A DNA stretch of 12,861 nucleotides from JBGSIZ01 sp041742255. GTDB taxonomy: Bacteria; Pseudomonadota; Alphaproteobacteria; Rhodobacterales; Rhodobacteraceae. The notes under the pieces were generated by a model. It was given only the letters and a program-made list of their open reading frames with translations, was not told the DNA's origin and did no database searches. The position numbers and the translations under genes were made by a program. Position 1 is the first letter of the stretch; each line of letters starts with the position of its first letter. Where the stretch lies: positions 1-12,861 of the forward strand of contig JBGSIZ010000338.1 in the NCBI GenBank assembly GCA_041742255.1, in the 5' to 3' direction. This document shows, in pieces, positions 6,754 through 12,861 of this stretch.

Positions 6754-7220
6754 GGGGCGACCCGCTTGCCGGTTTTGAACGGGGCCATCCCTTGGCGGGC
6801 CAGTTCGTCGGCGCGTTCGTTTTCGGGGTGTCCCGCGTGGCCCTTGACCCATTCCCAGACCACATCATGCCGGGCAGCAGCGGCATCCAGCCGTTGCCAC
6901 AACTCTGCATTCTTGACGGGTTTCTTGGCGGCGGTGCGCCAGCCATTGCGCTTCCACCCGTTGATCCATTTGGTCAACCCGTCCATCACATAGGAACTGT
7001 CGGTGACCACGGTGATCCGGGCGGGCTTTTCCAGCGTTTCCAGCGCGGTGATCGCGGCCATCAACTCCATCCGGTTGTTGGTGGTGTCTGCCTCGCCACC
7101 GCACAGCGCGCGTTCCTTGAGGACAGTGTCGCCGTCGCGGGCAATCATCAGCGTGCCCCAGCCACCGGGGCCGGGATTGCCGGAACAGGCGCCGTCGGTA
7201 TAGGCAAACAGATCGGCCAT
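6750..7220 (-). CDS. rnhA: Ribonuclease HI
   Basis: Encodes 156 residues, close to E. coli RNase HI (155). It degrades the RNA strand of RNA-DNA hybrids in the cytoplasm, removing R-loops and primers. The DEDD metal-binding set is complete: Asp9 in YTDGACSGNPGPGGWG, Glu52 in NNRMELMAA, Asp74 in VVTDSSYV and Asp138 in NERADELA. The loop histidine His128 in VKGHAGHPENERAD is also present. The basic handle region (KWINGWKRNGWRTAAKKPVKN) that grips the hybrid is intact. The ATG at 7220 shares one base with the stop of the upstream DUF3429 gene (TGATG), and the end overlaps the TRIC start (GTGA), so it is translated in a coupled chain. A longer in-frame start upstream lies inside the DUF3429 gene and is not needed. 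Confidence 0.97.
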   Translation of the reverse strand: MADLFAYTDGACSGNPGPGGWGTLMIARDGDTVLKERALCGGEADTTNNRMELMAAITALETLEKPARITVVTDSSYVMDGLTKWINGWKRNGWRTAAKKPVKNAELWQRLDAAAARHDVVWEWVKGHAGHPENERADELARQGMAPFKTGKRVAP

Positions 7221-7684
7221 CAAAATACGACCGTCAACAGGCAGGCCACGACAATAAAGGTCAATAATACACGCAAATGCATCCACCACGGCGGGGCCAT
7301 GCCATTGCGCCAGAAATGCCAATCAAGGGCCAACAGGCCGACAAACCCGAAAATCAGGTTGGTGGCCATCGCCGCCGGGCCACCCGACACCATGAAAAAC
7401 GCCCACAAGGCGGGGATGACGGACAGGGCATATCCGGTCGATTGCAACGCGCCTTCGCCGCGCGTGGCAAACCCCCACAACACGCCGGACATGAACGACA
7501 GGATCACGGTGCCATACCGGATCAGGATCAGATCGCCGTCCTGCGCCATAATCAACGGATACCCGCCATTTGCGGGGTCGCCCATATTGGCCCAGAACAA
7601 CCCGCTGGAAATCAGCGCGCCAAACACAAACGGGATCAGACCCAACAGGCCCAGAATCAATGCAGACCGGGGAACGTCCCGCAT
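7220..7684 (-). CDS. DUF3429 family integral membrane protein
   Basis: Encodes 154 residues with about five membrane-spanning segments (roughly 8-30, 53-73, 85-101, 105-121 and 135-152). The pattern ALILGLLGLIPFVFGAL near the N-terminus, RYGTVILSFMSGVLWG in the middle (57-71) and a C-terminal PPWWMHLRVLLTFIVV (131-146) matches the DUF3429 family, which has no assigned biochemical function. The ATG at 7684 is two bases after the stop of the LysE-type gene. The frame is open further upstream, but that part runs inside the LysE-type gene. The TGATG junction with rnhA suggests coupled translation. Nothing visible indicates what it transports or binds. Confidence 0.85.
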   Translation of the reverse strand: MRDVPRSALILGLLGLIPFVFGALISSGLFWANMGDPANGGYPLIMAQDGDLILIRYGTVILSFMSGVLWGFATRGEGALQSTGYALSVIPALWAFFMVSGGPAAMATNLIFGFVGLLALDWHFWRNGMAPPWWMHLRVLLTFIVVACLLTVVF

Positions 7685-7686
7685 GC

Positions 7687-8301
7687 TCAGGCCCGTTCCA
7701 TCGCCAGACGGGCGGCCAAGGCGGCGAATATGGCGGCGAACGAACGGTTGAGCCACCGCATCGCCCGGTCAGACCGCAACAGCCAGTCCCGGACAAAGGC
7801 CGCGAAAACGCCATACACCCCAAACACGACAAACGTGATCGCCATGAACACAAGGCCAAGGGTGATCATTTCGGTTGTCGCTGTGGCCGGGTCTGATGTC
7901 AGGAACGGGGGCAGCAGGGCCAGAAAAAAAATCGACAACTTGGGGTTCAGGATGTTGATCAAGGCACCGCGCCGGGCGATGGCGAACCCGGTCTGCCGGG
8001 CCGCGTCCGCCTGCACGCTCAATGCGCCATCGGCCCGCACCATCTGCCATGCCAGATACAACAGATAGGCAACGCCCGCGACCTTGACCGCCGTGAACAA
8101 CACCGCCGACGTGTGCAGCACCGCCGCAAGCCCAAGGGTCGCCGCCGCAAGGTGGGGCACGATCCCGAACGTGCACCCAACGGCAGCGGCCACCGCCGCC
8201 CGGCGTCCTTGGCCCAACCCAATGGCCAGCGTGTAAACCACCCCGGTTCCGGGGGCGAGGCATACGACAAGTGCGGTCAACAGGAACTGCAGACTTAACA
8301 T
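7687..8301 (-). CDS. LysE/RhtB family amino acid exporter
   Basis: Encodes 204 residues with about six membrane segments. The N-terminal block LAPGTGVVYTLAIGLGQGRR (15-34) and the following AAVGCTFGIVPHL match the LysE family, which exports amino acids or related compounds across the inner membrane. The usual PGP is PGT here. The central LYLAWQMVRADGAL and FAIARRGALINILNPKLSIFFLALLPPF are also typical (NPK motif). I choose ATG at 8301 because GGAAAGG (8316-8310) gives 8-base spacing. A GTG at 8310 would place the Shine-Dalgarno directly on the start codon. The start is 20 bases after the ispH stop, so they are probably cotranscribed. The substrate cannot be predicted. Confidence 0.88.
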   Translation of the reverse strand: MLSLQFLLTALVVCLAPGTGVVYTLAIGLGQGRRAAVAAAVGCTFGIVPHLAAATLGLAAVLHTSAVLFTAVKVAGVAYLLYLAWQMVRADGALSVQADAARQTGFAIARRGALINILNPKLSIFFLALLPPFLTSDPATATTEMITLGLVFMAITFVVFGVYGVFAAFVRDWLLRSDRAMRWLNRSFAAIFAALAARLAMERA

Positions 8302-8309
8302 CACGGACA

Positions 8310-8316
8310 CCTTTCC
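8310..8316 (-). promoter_or_regulatory. Shine-Dalgarno that decides the LysE-family start
   Basis: GGAAAGG read on the minus strand ends at 8310, 8 bases before the ATG at 8301. It rules against GTG at 8310, which would overlap the site itself. It lies in the 20-base gap between the ispH stop and the exporter gene. Confidence 0.55.
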
Positions 8317-8321
8317 GGGGG

Positions 8322-9272
8322 TCAGGCAGGCTCGCGCAGGATGCGCGGGACCTTGAATTCCACGTTCTCCTCGGCGGTGACGACCATCTGCACGGTCACG
8401 TCATACCGGGCGCGAACGGCGTTGATCACTTCGTCGATCAGGGCTTCGGGGGCGCTGGCCCCGGCGGTAACGCCAAGGCTGGAAATGCCCTCCAGCGCGC
8501 GCCAGTCGATGTCAGCGGCGCGCTGCACCAATTGGGAATAGGCGCATCCGGCGCGGCTGCCCACCTCGACCAGACGGCGGGAATTGGAGGAATTAGGGGC
8601 ACCCACCACCAGCATGGCGTCGCACCGGGGGGCCATCGCCTTGACGGCTTCCTGACGGTTGGTGGTGGCGTAACAGATGTCTTCCTTGTGGGGGCCGACG
8701 ATGGCGGGAAACCGGGCGTGCAGGGCGGCCACGATATCGGCGGTATCGTCCACCGACAGGGTGGTCTGGGTGACAAAGGCAAGGCGGGCAGGGTCGCGGA
8801 CCTGCACGGCGGCAACATCGGCCACGGTTTCCACCAACAACACCTCGCCTTCGGGCAACTGGCCCATGGTGCCGATGGTTTCGGGGTGGCCGGCATGGCC
8901 GATCATGATCATCTGCAACCCGGCCTCGTGGTGGCGGGCGGCCTCGATATGGACCTTGGACACCAGCGGGCAGGTGGCATCGACATAAACCATCTCGCGG
9001 CGGGCGGCCTCGGCGGGAACGGCGCGGGGGACGCCATGCGCGGAAAAGATAACCGGGCGGTCAGGCGGGCAATCGGCCAATTCCTCGACAAACACGGCGC
9101 CTTTTGCGCGCAATCCGTCCACGACATATTTGTTATGAACAATCTCGTGGCGGACATAGACGGGGGCACCCCACTTCTCGATCGCCATTTCGACGATCTT
9201 GATGGCGCGGTCCACACCGGCACAAAACCCGCGCGGGGCGGCCAGAAACAGGGTCAGGGGTGGTTTGGCCAT
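8322..9272 (-). CDS. ispH: 4-hydroxy-3-methylbut-2-enyl diphosphate reductase
   Basis: Encodes 316 residues, the standard IspH length. It is the final enzyme of the MEP isoprenoid pathway, reducing HMBPP to IPP and DMAPP with a 4Fe-4S cluster. The three cluster cysteines are Cys17 (RGFCAGVDRAI), Cys101 (VDATCPLVSKVH) and Cys200 (EDICYATTNRQ). Active-site residues include His45, His79 (SAHGVP) and the HPET segment (129-132) with Glu131. The ATG at 9272 is preceded by AAGGAG (9284-9279) at 6-base spacing. The frame runs open for about 80 codons upstream but lacks a usable start codon beside the terminator, so the extension is rejected. It leads the five-gene leftward block and lies downstream of an intrinsic terminator, so it needs a promoter within 9285-9358. 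None stands out there. Confidence 0.97.
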   Translation of the reverse strand: MAKPPLTLFLAAPRGFCAGVDRAIKIVEMAIEKWGAPVYVRHEIVHNKYVVDGLRAKGAVFVEELADCPPDRPVIFSAHGVPRAVPAEAARREMVYVDATCPLVSKVHIEAARHHEAGLQMIMIGHAGHPETIGTMGQLPEGEVLLVETVADVAAVQVRDPARLAFVTQTTLSVDDTADIVAALHARFPAIVGPHKEDICYATTNRQEAVKAMAPRCDAMLVVGAPNSSNSRRLVEVGSRAGCAYSQLVQRAADIDWRALEGISSLGVTAGASAPEALIDEVINAVRARYDVTVQMVVTAEENVEFKVPRILREPA

Positions 9273-9358
9273 GAACGGCTCCTTGCGAACGCCCCACAGG
9301 TAAATCGCCAGCCCGATCAGGTCCAGCCCCGCACACCGTGAAAACGCCCGAGAAAACG

Positions 9359-9388
9359 AAAAGGCCGGGGTGAGTGACCCGGCCTTTT
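9359..9388 (-). terminator. Intrinsic terminator of the NYN gene
   Basis: AAAAGGCCGGG (9359-9369) pairs perfectly with CCCGGCCTTTT (9378-9388): an 11-bp stem with an 8-base loop. Read on the minus strand it begins two bases after the NYN gene stop and continues into a T-rich tract (TTTTCGTTTTC). The stem is nearly symmetric and could also work on the plus strand, but no plus-strand gene ends here. Confidence 0.82.
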
Positions 9389-9390
9389 CC

Positions 9391-9966
9391 TTATTCTTCG
9401 CTGTCGGCCATCGCACTTTCCTGGTCCGGGCGGGGTTCGCGGGGGGGCCTGCCCACCACATCGCGCAGCTCGTCCAGCTCGATGAAATTATCGGCCTGAC
9501 GGCGCAATTCATCCGCGATCATCGGCGGCTGGCTGCGGATGGTGGACACGACCGACACGCGGACGCCCTTGCGTTGCAGGGCCTCAACCAGCGGGCGAAA
9601 ATCGCCATCCCCGGAAAACAGCACGATGTGATCGACATGGGGGGCAAGCTCCATCGCATCGACGGCCAATTCGATGTCCATGTTGCCCTTGACCTTACGG
9701 CGGCCCATGCTGTCGGTATATTCCTTGGCCGGTTTGGTGACCATGGAAAACCCGTTGTAGTGCAACCAATCCACCAACGGGCGGATCGGGGAATATTCGT
9801 CATTCTCCAGCAGCGCGGTATAGTAAAAGGCGCGCAACAGCTTGCCCCTACGCACGAACTCTTGTCGCAACAACTTGTAGTCGATGTCGAAACCCAGCGA
9901 CTTGGCCGCCGCATACAGGTTTGATCCATCGATGAAGAGCGCGAGGCGCTCGTCCCGATAAAACAT
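9391..9966 (-). CDS. NYN/PIN-like domain protein (LabA/DUF88 family, putative ribonuclease)
   Basis: Encodes 191 residues. The NYN fold is marked by acidic residues in the expected places: FIDGSNLY (11-18, Asp13 and Asn16), KGNMDIELAVDAM (93-105, Asp97 and Asp103) and FSGDGDFRPLV (117-127, Asp120 and Asp122). These would hold a metal ion, as in PIN-domain nucleases, so an RNA-cleaving role is likely but not proven. After about residue 170 a charged, proline-rich acidic tail follows (PPREPRPDQESAMADSEE). There is no signal peptide. The ATG at 9966 is preceded by GAAGGA at 8-base spacing. It is transcribed away from folK, apparently from a promoter interlocked with that of folK, and is followed at once by a strong terminator, so it is probably monocistronic. 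Confidence 0.88.
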   Translation of the reverse strand: MFYRDERLALFIDGSNLYAAAKSLGFDIDYKLLRQEFVRRGKLLRAFYYTALLENDEYSPIRPLVDWLHYNGFSMVTKPAKEYTDSMGRRKVKGNMDIELAVDAMELAPHVDHIVLFSGDGDFRPLVEALQRKGVRVSVVSTIRSQPPMIADELRRQADNFIELDELRDVVGRPPREPRPDQESAMADSEE

Positions 9967-10000
9967 TAATGATGTCCTTCCGAATAAAGCCCCGCCTGGG

Positions 10001-10028
10001 TTGTCCGTGTGTGAGTGGTGAGTATAAA
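10001..10028 (+). promoter_or_regulatory. Predicted folK promoter
   Basis: TTGTCC (10001-10006) and TATAAA (10023-10028) have a 16-base spacer, which would start RNA near 10035 and give a leader of about 45 bases. The -10 matches the sigma-70 consensus at five of six positions. It overlaps the predicted -10 of the opposite NYN promoter. Confidence 0.5.
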
Positions 10029-10047
10029 AAGGCGAAGCGCAGTCCAA
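10021..10047 (-). promoter_or_regulatory. Predicted NYN gene promoter
   Basis: Read on the minus strand, TTGGAC (10047-10042) is followed after 15 bases by TATACT (10026-10021). The -10 is good and the spacer is short. The RNA would start near 10014, with a leader of about 48 bases. The -10 shares four base pairs (10023-10026) with the predicted folK -10. Confidence 0.4.
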
Positions 10048-10079
10048 CTTAGTGAAATCAACAGGGGGGGCAAGTCAGG

Positions 10080-10667
10080 ATGTCCTGTCCTATTGGCCAA
10101 TTTGCGCTCATTGCGCAGGGTTCCAACGTAACGTCACCGGACGGGACGCCGGATATTCTCTTGCGTCGCAGCCTTGTGGCGCTGGAAAATCTGACGGGTG
10201 AAACCTTCCGCAGCAGCAGGATTTACCGCACGCCCGCGTTTCCGCCGGGGTCCGGGGCGTCCTATGCCAATGCCGTGATCGGCGGCTACACGTCGCTCGC
10301 GGCCCCCGATCTTCTGGCGTTGCTCCACCAGATCGAGGCCGATTTTGGCCGCACCCGGACCCGGCGCTGGGGGGAACGAACGCTCGATCTGGACTTGCTG
10401 GCGCTTGGGGCGGCCATTCTGCCGGACGCAGGCACACAGGCGCACTGGCAGGGTCTGGACCACGCACACCAACAAACACTGGCCCCGGACCAGTTGATCC
10501 TGCCGCATCCCCGGCTTCAGGATCGGGCATTCGTGTTGGTCCCGCTGGCAGACGTGTCACCCGATTGGGCGCATCCGGCCACCGGGCGCACAGTGGATCA
10601 GATGCTCGCGGGGCTGCCCGCATCCGACCGGGCAGGCGTCGTTTTGTGGGACGACGAACAGGCATAG
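10080..10667 (+). CDS. folK: 2-amino-4-hydroxy-6-hydroxymethyldihydropteridine pyrophosphokinase
   Basis: Encodes 195 residues. HPPK transfers pyrophosphate from ATP to hydroxymethyl-dihydropterin in cytoplasmic folate synthesis. Seen in the sequence are the N-terminal LIAQGSN (family GSN loop, 10-16), YANAVIGG (62-69), the family signature RWGERTLDLDLL (96-107, metal-binding Asp103 and Asp105) and HPRLQDRAFVLVPL (143-156). It is longer than the E. coli enzyme (159), mainly through an insert of roughly 20 residues between the signature and the HPR motif (about 113-137) and a C-terminal tail. The ATG at 10080 follows a GC-rich AGGGGGGG stretch about 9 bases upstream, an imperfect Shine-Dalgarno. 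It is divergent from the NYN gene and 101 bases before rpoZ. Whether it is cotranscribed with rpoZ is unclear, since rpoZ seems to have its own promoter. Confidence 0.95.
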   Translation: MSCPIGQFALIAQGSNVTSPDGTPDILLRRSLVALENLTGETFRSSRIYRTPAFPPGSGASYANAVIGGYTSLAAPDLLALLHQIEADFGRTRTRRWGERTLDLDLLALGAAILPDAGTQAHWQGLDHAHQQTLAPDQLILPHPRLQDRAFVLVPLADVSPDWAHPATGRTVDQMLAGLPASDRAGVVLWDDEQA

Positions 10668-10698
10668 GACCGATTGCGTCAAATCGCCCTGTTTTCCC

Positions 10699-10727
10699 TT
10701 GTCAATCCCGTTGTGCGGGCCTAAACC
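10699..10727 (+). promoter_or_regulatory. Candidate rpoZ-rsh promoter
   Basis: TTGTCA (10699-10704) and TAAACC (10722-10727) are separated by 17 bases in the 101-base folK-rpoZ gap. The -35 is good and the -10 weak. The CCTAAAC context of the -10 is the same as in the candidate def promoter. A small CCCG/CGGG hairpin (10707-10719) lies in the spacer but has no T-run. Confidence 0.4.
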
Positions 10728-10768
10728 ACAGACTTCCTGGGATTGCCCGACAAAAGTGGAGTGTGCCA

Positions 10769-11122
10769 ATGGCCCGCGTGACCGTAGAAGATTGCGTTGA
10801 CAAGGTTCCGAACCGTTTCGAACTTGTGATGCTGGCCGCCCACCGGGCGCGCGAAATCAACACCGGATCGCCCGTCACGGTCAACCGCGACAACGACAAG
10901 AACCCGGTCGTGGCGCTGCGCGAAATCGCGGATGAAACCCAATTGGCGGACGATCTGCGCGAACGCATGATCGAGGCCAACCAGACCCAGATCGAAGTCG
11001 ATGAACCCGAAGAAGACGCCATGGCGCTTCTGATGGGGGCCGAAGTGGACAAACCCGCCGACGACGATATGTCCGAAGAAAAGCTGCTGCGCGCGCTGAT
11101 GGAAGCACAAGGTCAGCGGTAA
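10769..11122 (+). CDS. rpoZ: DNA-directed RNA polymerase omega subunit
   Basis: Encodes 117 residues, longer than E. coli omega (91) as is usual in alphaproteobacteria. Omega helps assemble and stabilise the beta' subunit. The N-terminal half is typical: MARVTVEDCVDKVPNRFELV, then AAHRAREINTGSPVTV and the NPVVALREIAD block. It keeps the Met-Ala-Arg start that, in other bacteria, contributes to ppGpp site 1 at the beta'-omega interface. The C-terminal half is an acidic extension (about 65-117; EVDEPEEDAMALLMGAEVD, then MSEEKLLRALME). The start follows GGAG (10758-10761) with 7-base spacing. It lies 49 bases upstream of rsh, the common arrangement of omega with the (p)ppGpp synthetase gene. Confidence 0.97.
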   Translation: MARVTVEDCVDKVPNRFELVMLAAHRAREINTGSPVTVNRDNDKNPVVALREIADETQLADDLRERMIEANQTQIEVDEPEEDAMALLMGAEVDKPADDDMSEEKLLRALMEAQGQR

Positions 11123-11128
11123 CACGGT

Positions 11129-11143
11129 TGCCCGGCCCGGGCA
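11129..11143 (+). other. GC-rich hairpin in the rpoZ-rsh gap
   Basis: TGCCCG (11129-11134) can pair with CGGGCA (11138-11143) around a GCC loop. It begins 7 bases after the rpoZ stop and is not followed by a T-run, so it is not a standard terminator. It could affect RNA stability or the rpoZ:rsh ratio, or be chance in GC-rich DNA. Confidence 0.35.
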
Positions 11144-11171
11144 TCCCAAGGGCAGAGGCGCAAGGGACCAG

Positions 11172-12861
11172 ATGACGACCGCCGACGATCTGATCGCACT
11201 GGTCCGCGCCTACAATCCCCGCACCAACGAAAAACTGCTGCGCGACGCCTATGACTTTGGCGCCGCGATGCATGACGGGCAATTCCGGCATTCTGGCGAA
11301 CCCTACTTTTCGCACCCCGTGGCGGTTGCGGCCATTCTGGGCGAACAGCAGATGGACGATGCCACCATCGTTACCGCCTTGCTGCACGACACCATCGAAG
11401 ACACCAAAGCCAGCTATCTGGAGGTCGAAAGGCGATTCGGTCACGACATCGCCGAACTGGTCGATGGCGTCACCAAACTGACCAATCTGCAACTCACCTC
11501 GGCCGAAAGCAAACAGGCGGAAAACTTCCGCAAACTGTTCATGGCGATGTCCCGCGACCTGCGGGTGATTCTCGTCAAACTGGCCGACCGTTTGCACAAC
11601 ATGCGCACGATCAAATCCATGCGCCCGGAAAAACAGGCGCAAAAAGCGCGCGAGACGATGGAAATTTTTGCCCCCCTTGCAGGCCGGATGGGCATGCAAT
11701 GGATGCGCGAAGAACTGGAGGATCTGGCCTTTCGCGTCCTGAATTCCGAGGCGCGCAATTCGATCATCCGGCGTTTCATCACGCTGCAAAAAGAAAGCGG
11801 CGACGTGATCGAGAAAATCACCGCCGACATGCGCATCGAACTGGAAAAGGCACATCTTCAGGCCGAGGTGTCGGGCCGGGCCAAACGGCCCTATTCGATC
11901 TGGCGCAAGATGCAGGAAAAGGATCAGGGGTTCTCGCGTCTGTCCGACATCTACGGTTTCCGGATCATCTGCGCGACCGAGGCCGAATGTTACCGCATCC
12001 TTGGTGCGGTGCATCAACGCTGGCGGGCGGTGCCAGGGCGGTTCAAGGACTACATCAGCCAGCCCAAATCGAACGGCTATCGGTCGATCCACACCACCGT
12101 TTCGGGCCGGGACGGCAAACGGGTCGAGGTGCAGATCCGCACCCGCGAAATGCACGAAGTCGCCGAAACCGGGGTGGCCGCGCATTGGTCCTACAAAAAC
12201 GGGGAACGGGTCGAAAACCGCTTTGCGGTTGATCCGGTGCGCTGGATTTCCTCGCTCTCGGAACGGTTCGAGGACGAAGACGATCACGATGAATTTCTCG
12301 AAGCTGTCAAACTCGAGATGTATCAGGATCAGGTATTCTGTTTCTCGCCCAAAGGGGACGTGATCAAATTGCCGCGCGGGGCCACGCCGATTGATTTTGC
12401 CTACGCGATCCACACCCGGATCGGGCATGCCTGCGTGGGGGCCAAGGTGGACGGGATGCGCGTGCCGCTGTGGACCCGGCTTAAAAACGGGCAATCGGTG
12501 GAAATCATCACCGCACAGGGGCAAACGCCGCAGGCGACATGGATCGACATCGCCGTGACGGGTCGGGCCAAAACGGCGATCCGGCGGTCGCTGCGTGAAG
12601 AAGACCGGGAACGGTTCATCAAACTGGGCGCGGAACTGGCGCGGGTGGCGTTTGAAAACGTCGGCAAAAAGGCGACGGACAAGGCCCTGCGCACGGCCGC
12701 CAAGGCGCTGGTGCTGGAGGATGAAAACGATCTTCTGGCGCGGTTGGGGTCCGCCGAACTCACCTCTCGCGAGGTGGTGCGGGCGATCTACCCCGACCTT
12801 GCCGAACGCAAAGGAAACGAGGTCGAGGCGGCGCGGGCCGTCATCGGCCTGCCCGCCGATC
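11172..12861 (+). CDS. rsh: Bifunctional (p)ppGpp synthetase/hydrolase Rsh (3' partial)
   Basis: The frame is open from the ATG to the window end: 563 codons, with the C-terminal part missing. Rsh makes and degrades (p)ppGpp, the stringent-response signal. The HD hydrolase domain is complete, with His48, His72-Asp73 (LLHDTIEDT, including Glu76-Asp77) and Asp139 (VKLADRLHNM), so hydrolysis is expected, unlike in RelA. The synthetase domain runs about 235-345: KRPYSIWRKM, LSDIYGFRII (Asp259), DYISQPKSNGYRSIHTTV, VEVQIRT and GVAAHWSYK. A TGS domain follows (about 387-449: VFCFSPKGDVIKLPRGATP to NGQSVEIITA), then the start of the helical region. The ACT domain would lie beyond the window. The start has AAGGGA (11162-11167) four bases upstream. 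It is probably cotranscribed with rpoZ and is likely the main RelA/SpoT enzyme of the organism. Confidence 0.96.
   Translation, partial: MTTADDLIALVRAYNPRTNEKLLRDAYDFGAAMHDGQFRHSGEPYFSHPVAVAAILGEQQMDDATIVTALLHDTIEDTKASYLEVERRFGHDIAELVDGVTKLTNLQLTSAESKQAENFRKLFMAMSRDLRVILVKLADRLHNMRTIKSMRPEKQAQKARETMEIFAPLAGRMGMQWMREELEDLAFRVLNSEARNSIIRRFITLQKESGDVIEKITADMRIELEKAHLQAEVSGRAKRPYSIWRKMQEKDQGFSRLSDIYGFRIICATEAECYRILGAVHQRWRAVPGRFKDYISQPKSNGYRSIHTTVSGRDGKRVEVQIRTREMHEVAETGVAAHWSYKNGERVENRFAVDPVRWISSLSERFEDEDDHDEFLEAVKLEMYQDQVFCFSPKGDVIKLPRGATPIDFAYAIHTRIGHACVGAKVDGMRVPLWTRLKNGQSVEIITAQGQTPQATWIDIAVTGRAKTAIRRSLREEDRERFIKLGAELARVAFENVGKKATDKALRTAAKALVLEDENDLLARLGSAELTSREVVRAIYPDLAERKGNEVEAARAVIGLPAD

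Noticed and set aside
5152..6993. A 613-codon open frame on the plus strand across fmt, TRIC and rnhA
   Set aside because: It runs out of frame through fmt and antisense to two well-supported genes. Its translation is low-complexity, rich in Arg/Gly/His/Pro, with no family motif: a GC-rich shadow.
8271..9341. A 356-codon open frame on the plus strand over ispH
   Set aside because: Antisense to ispH, with Gly/His-rich translation and no domain. It arises from codon bias in the real gene.
9273..9358. Hydrophobic in-frame extension of ispH (would read LDLIGLAIYLWGV before the Met)
   Set aside because: No ATG, GTG or TTG is positioned to start it, a good Shine-Dalgarno sits before the ATG at 9272, and a terminator lies just upstream.
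10707..10719. Small CCCG/CGGG hairpin after folK as a terminator
   Set aside because: Only four base pairs and no T-run. It lies in the spacer of the candidate rpoZ promoter.
10881..12524. A 547-codon open frame on the minus strand over rpoZ and rsh
   Set aside because: It is entirely antisense to rpoZ and rsh, both of which carry complete family motifs. No recognisable domain or Shine-Dalgarno supports it.

Overview
The window is GC-rich, densely packed bacterial chromosome with no sign of mobile DNA. Gene content and layout point to an alphaproteobacterium of the Rhodobacterales (Roseobacter/Rhodobacter type). The evidence is the aerobic-type cobalamin genes, three deformylase-family genes in tandem before fmt, the block ispH-LysE-DUF3429-rnhA-TRIC, and the order NYN gene / folK / rpoZ / rsh. 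The assignment is inferred from gene order and protein style, not from a database search.

Layout. 1-1982 (+): the end of a cobalamin operon, with a CobE/CbiG-C-CobJ fusion (5' end cut off) overlapping cobM. 2082-2432 (+): a small conserved-looking protein of unknown function, convergent with 2448-3617 (-), a PatB/MalY-type PLP C-S lyase/aminotransferase. 3738-6121 (+): three tandem peptide deformylase paralogues and fmt, joined by stop/start overlaps. 6130-9272 (-): a five-gene block read leftwards, ispH, LysE exporter, DUF3429 membrane protein, rnhA and a TRIC/UPF0126 channel, the last four tightly coupled. A clear intrinsic terminator (9359-9388) separates this block from a NYN-domain ribonuclease-like gene (9391-9966, -). 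That gene is divergent from folK (10080-10667, +), and the two appear to share interlocked promoters. 10769-12861 (+): rpoZ and the 5' two thirds or so of a bifunctional (p)ppGpp synthetase/hydrolase, cut off by the window end.

How the genes fit together. The def/fmt cluster handles N-formylation of initiator Met-tRNA and removal of the formyl group from new proteins. rpoZ and rsh link (p)ppGpp metabolism with the RNA polymerase omega subunit, which carries the N-terminal Met-Ala-Arg motif of ppGpp site 1. ispH, folK, cobJ and cobM supply isoprenoid, folate and cobalamin precursors.

The most noteworthy feature is the third deformylase paralogue (4719-5222). It keeps the fold signature but has lost both the metal-ligand cysteine and the catalytic glutamate, so it is probably not a deformylase. 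The rest is mainly ordinary core genome. No RNA genes, CRISPR arrays, insertion sequences or prophage genes were seen.
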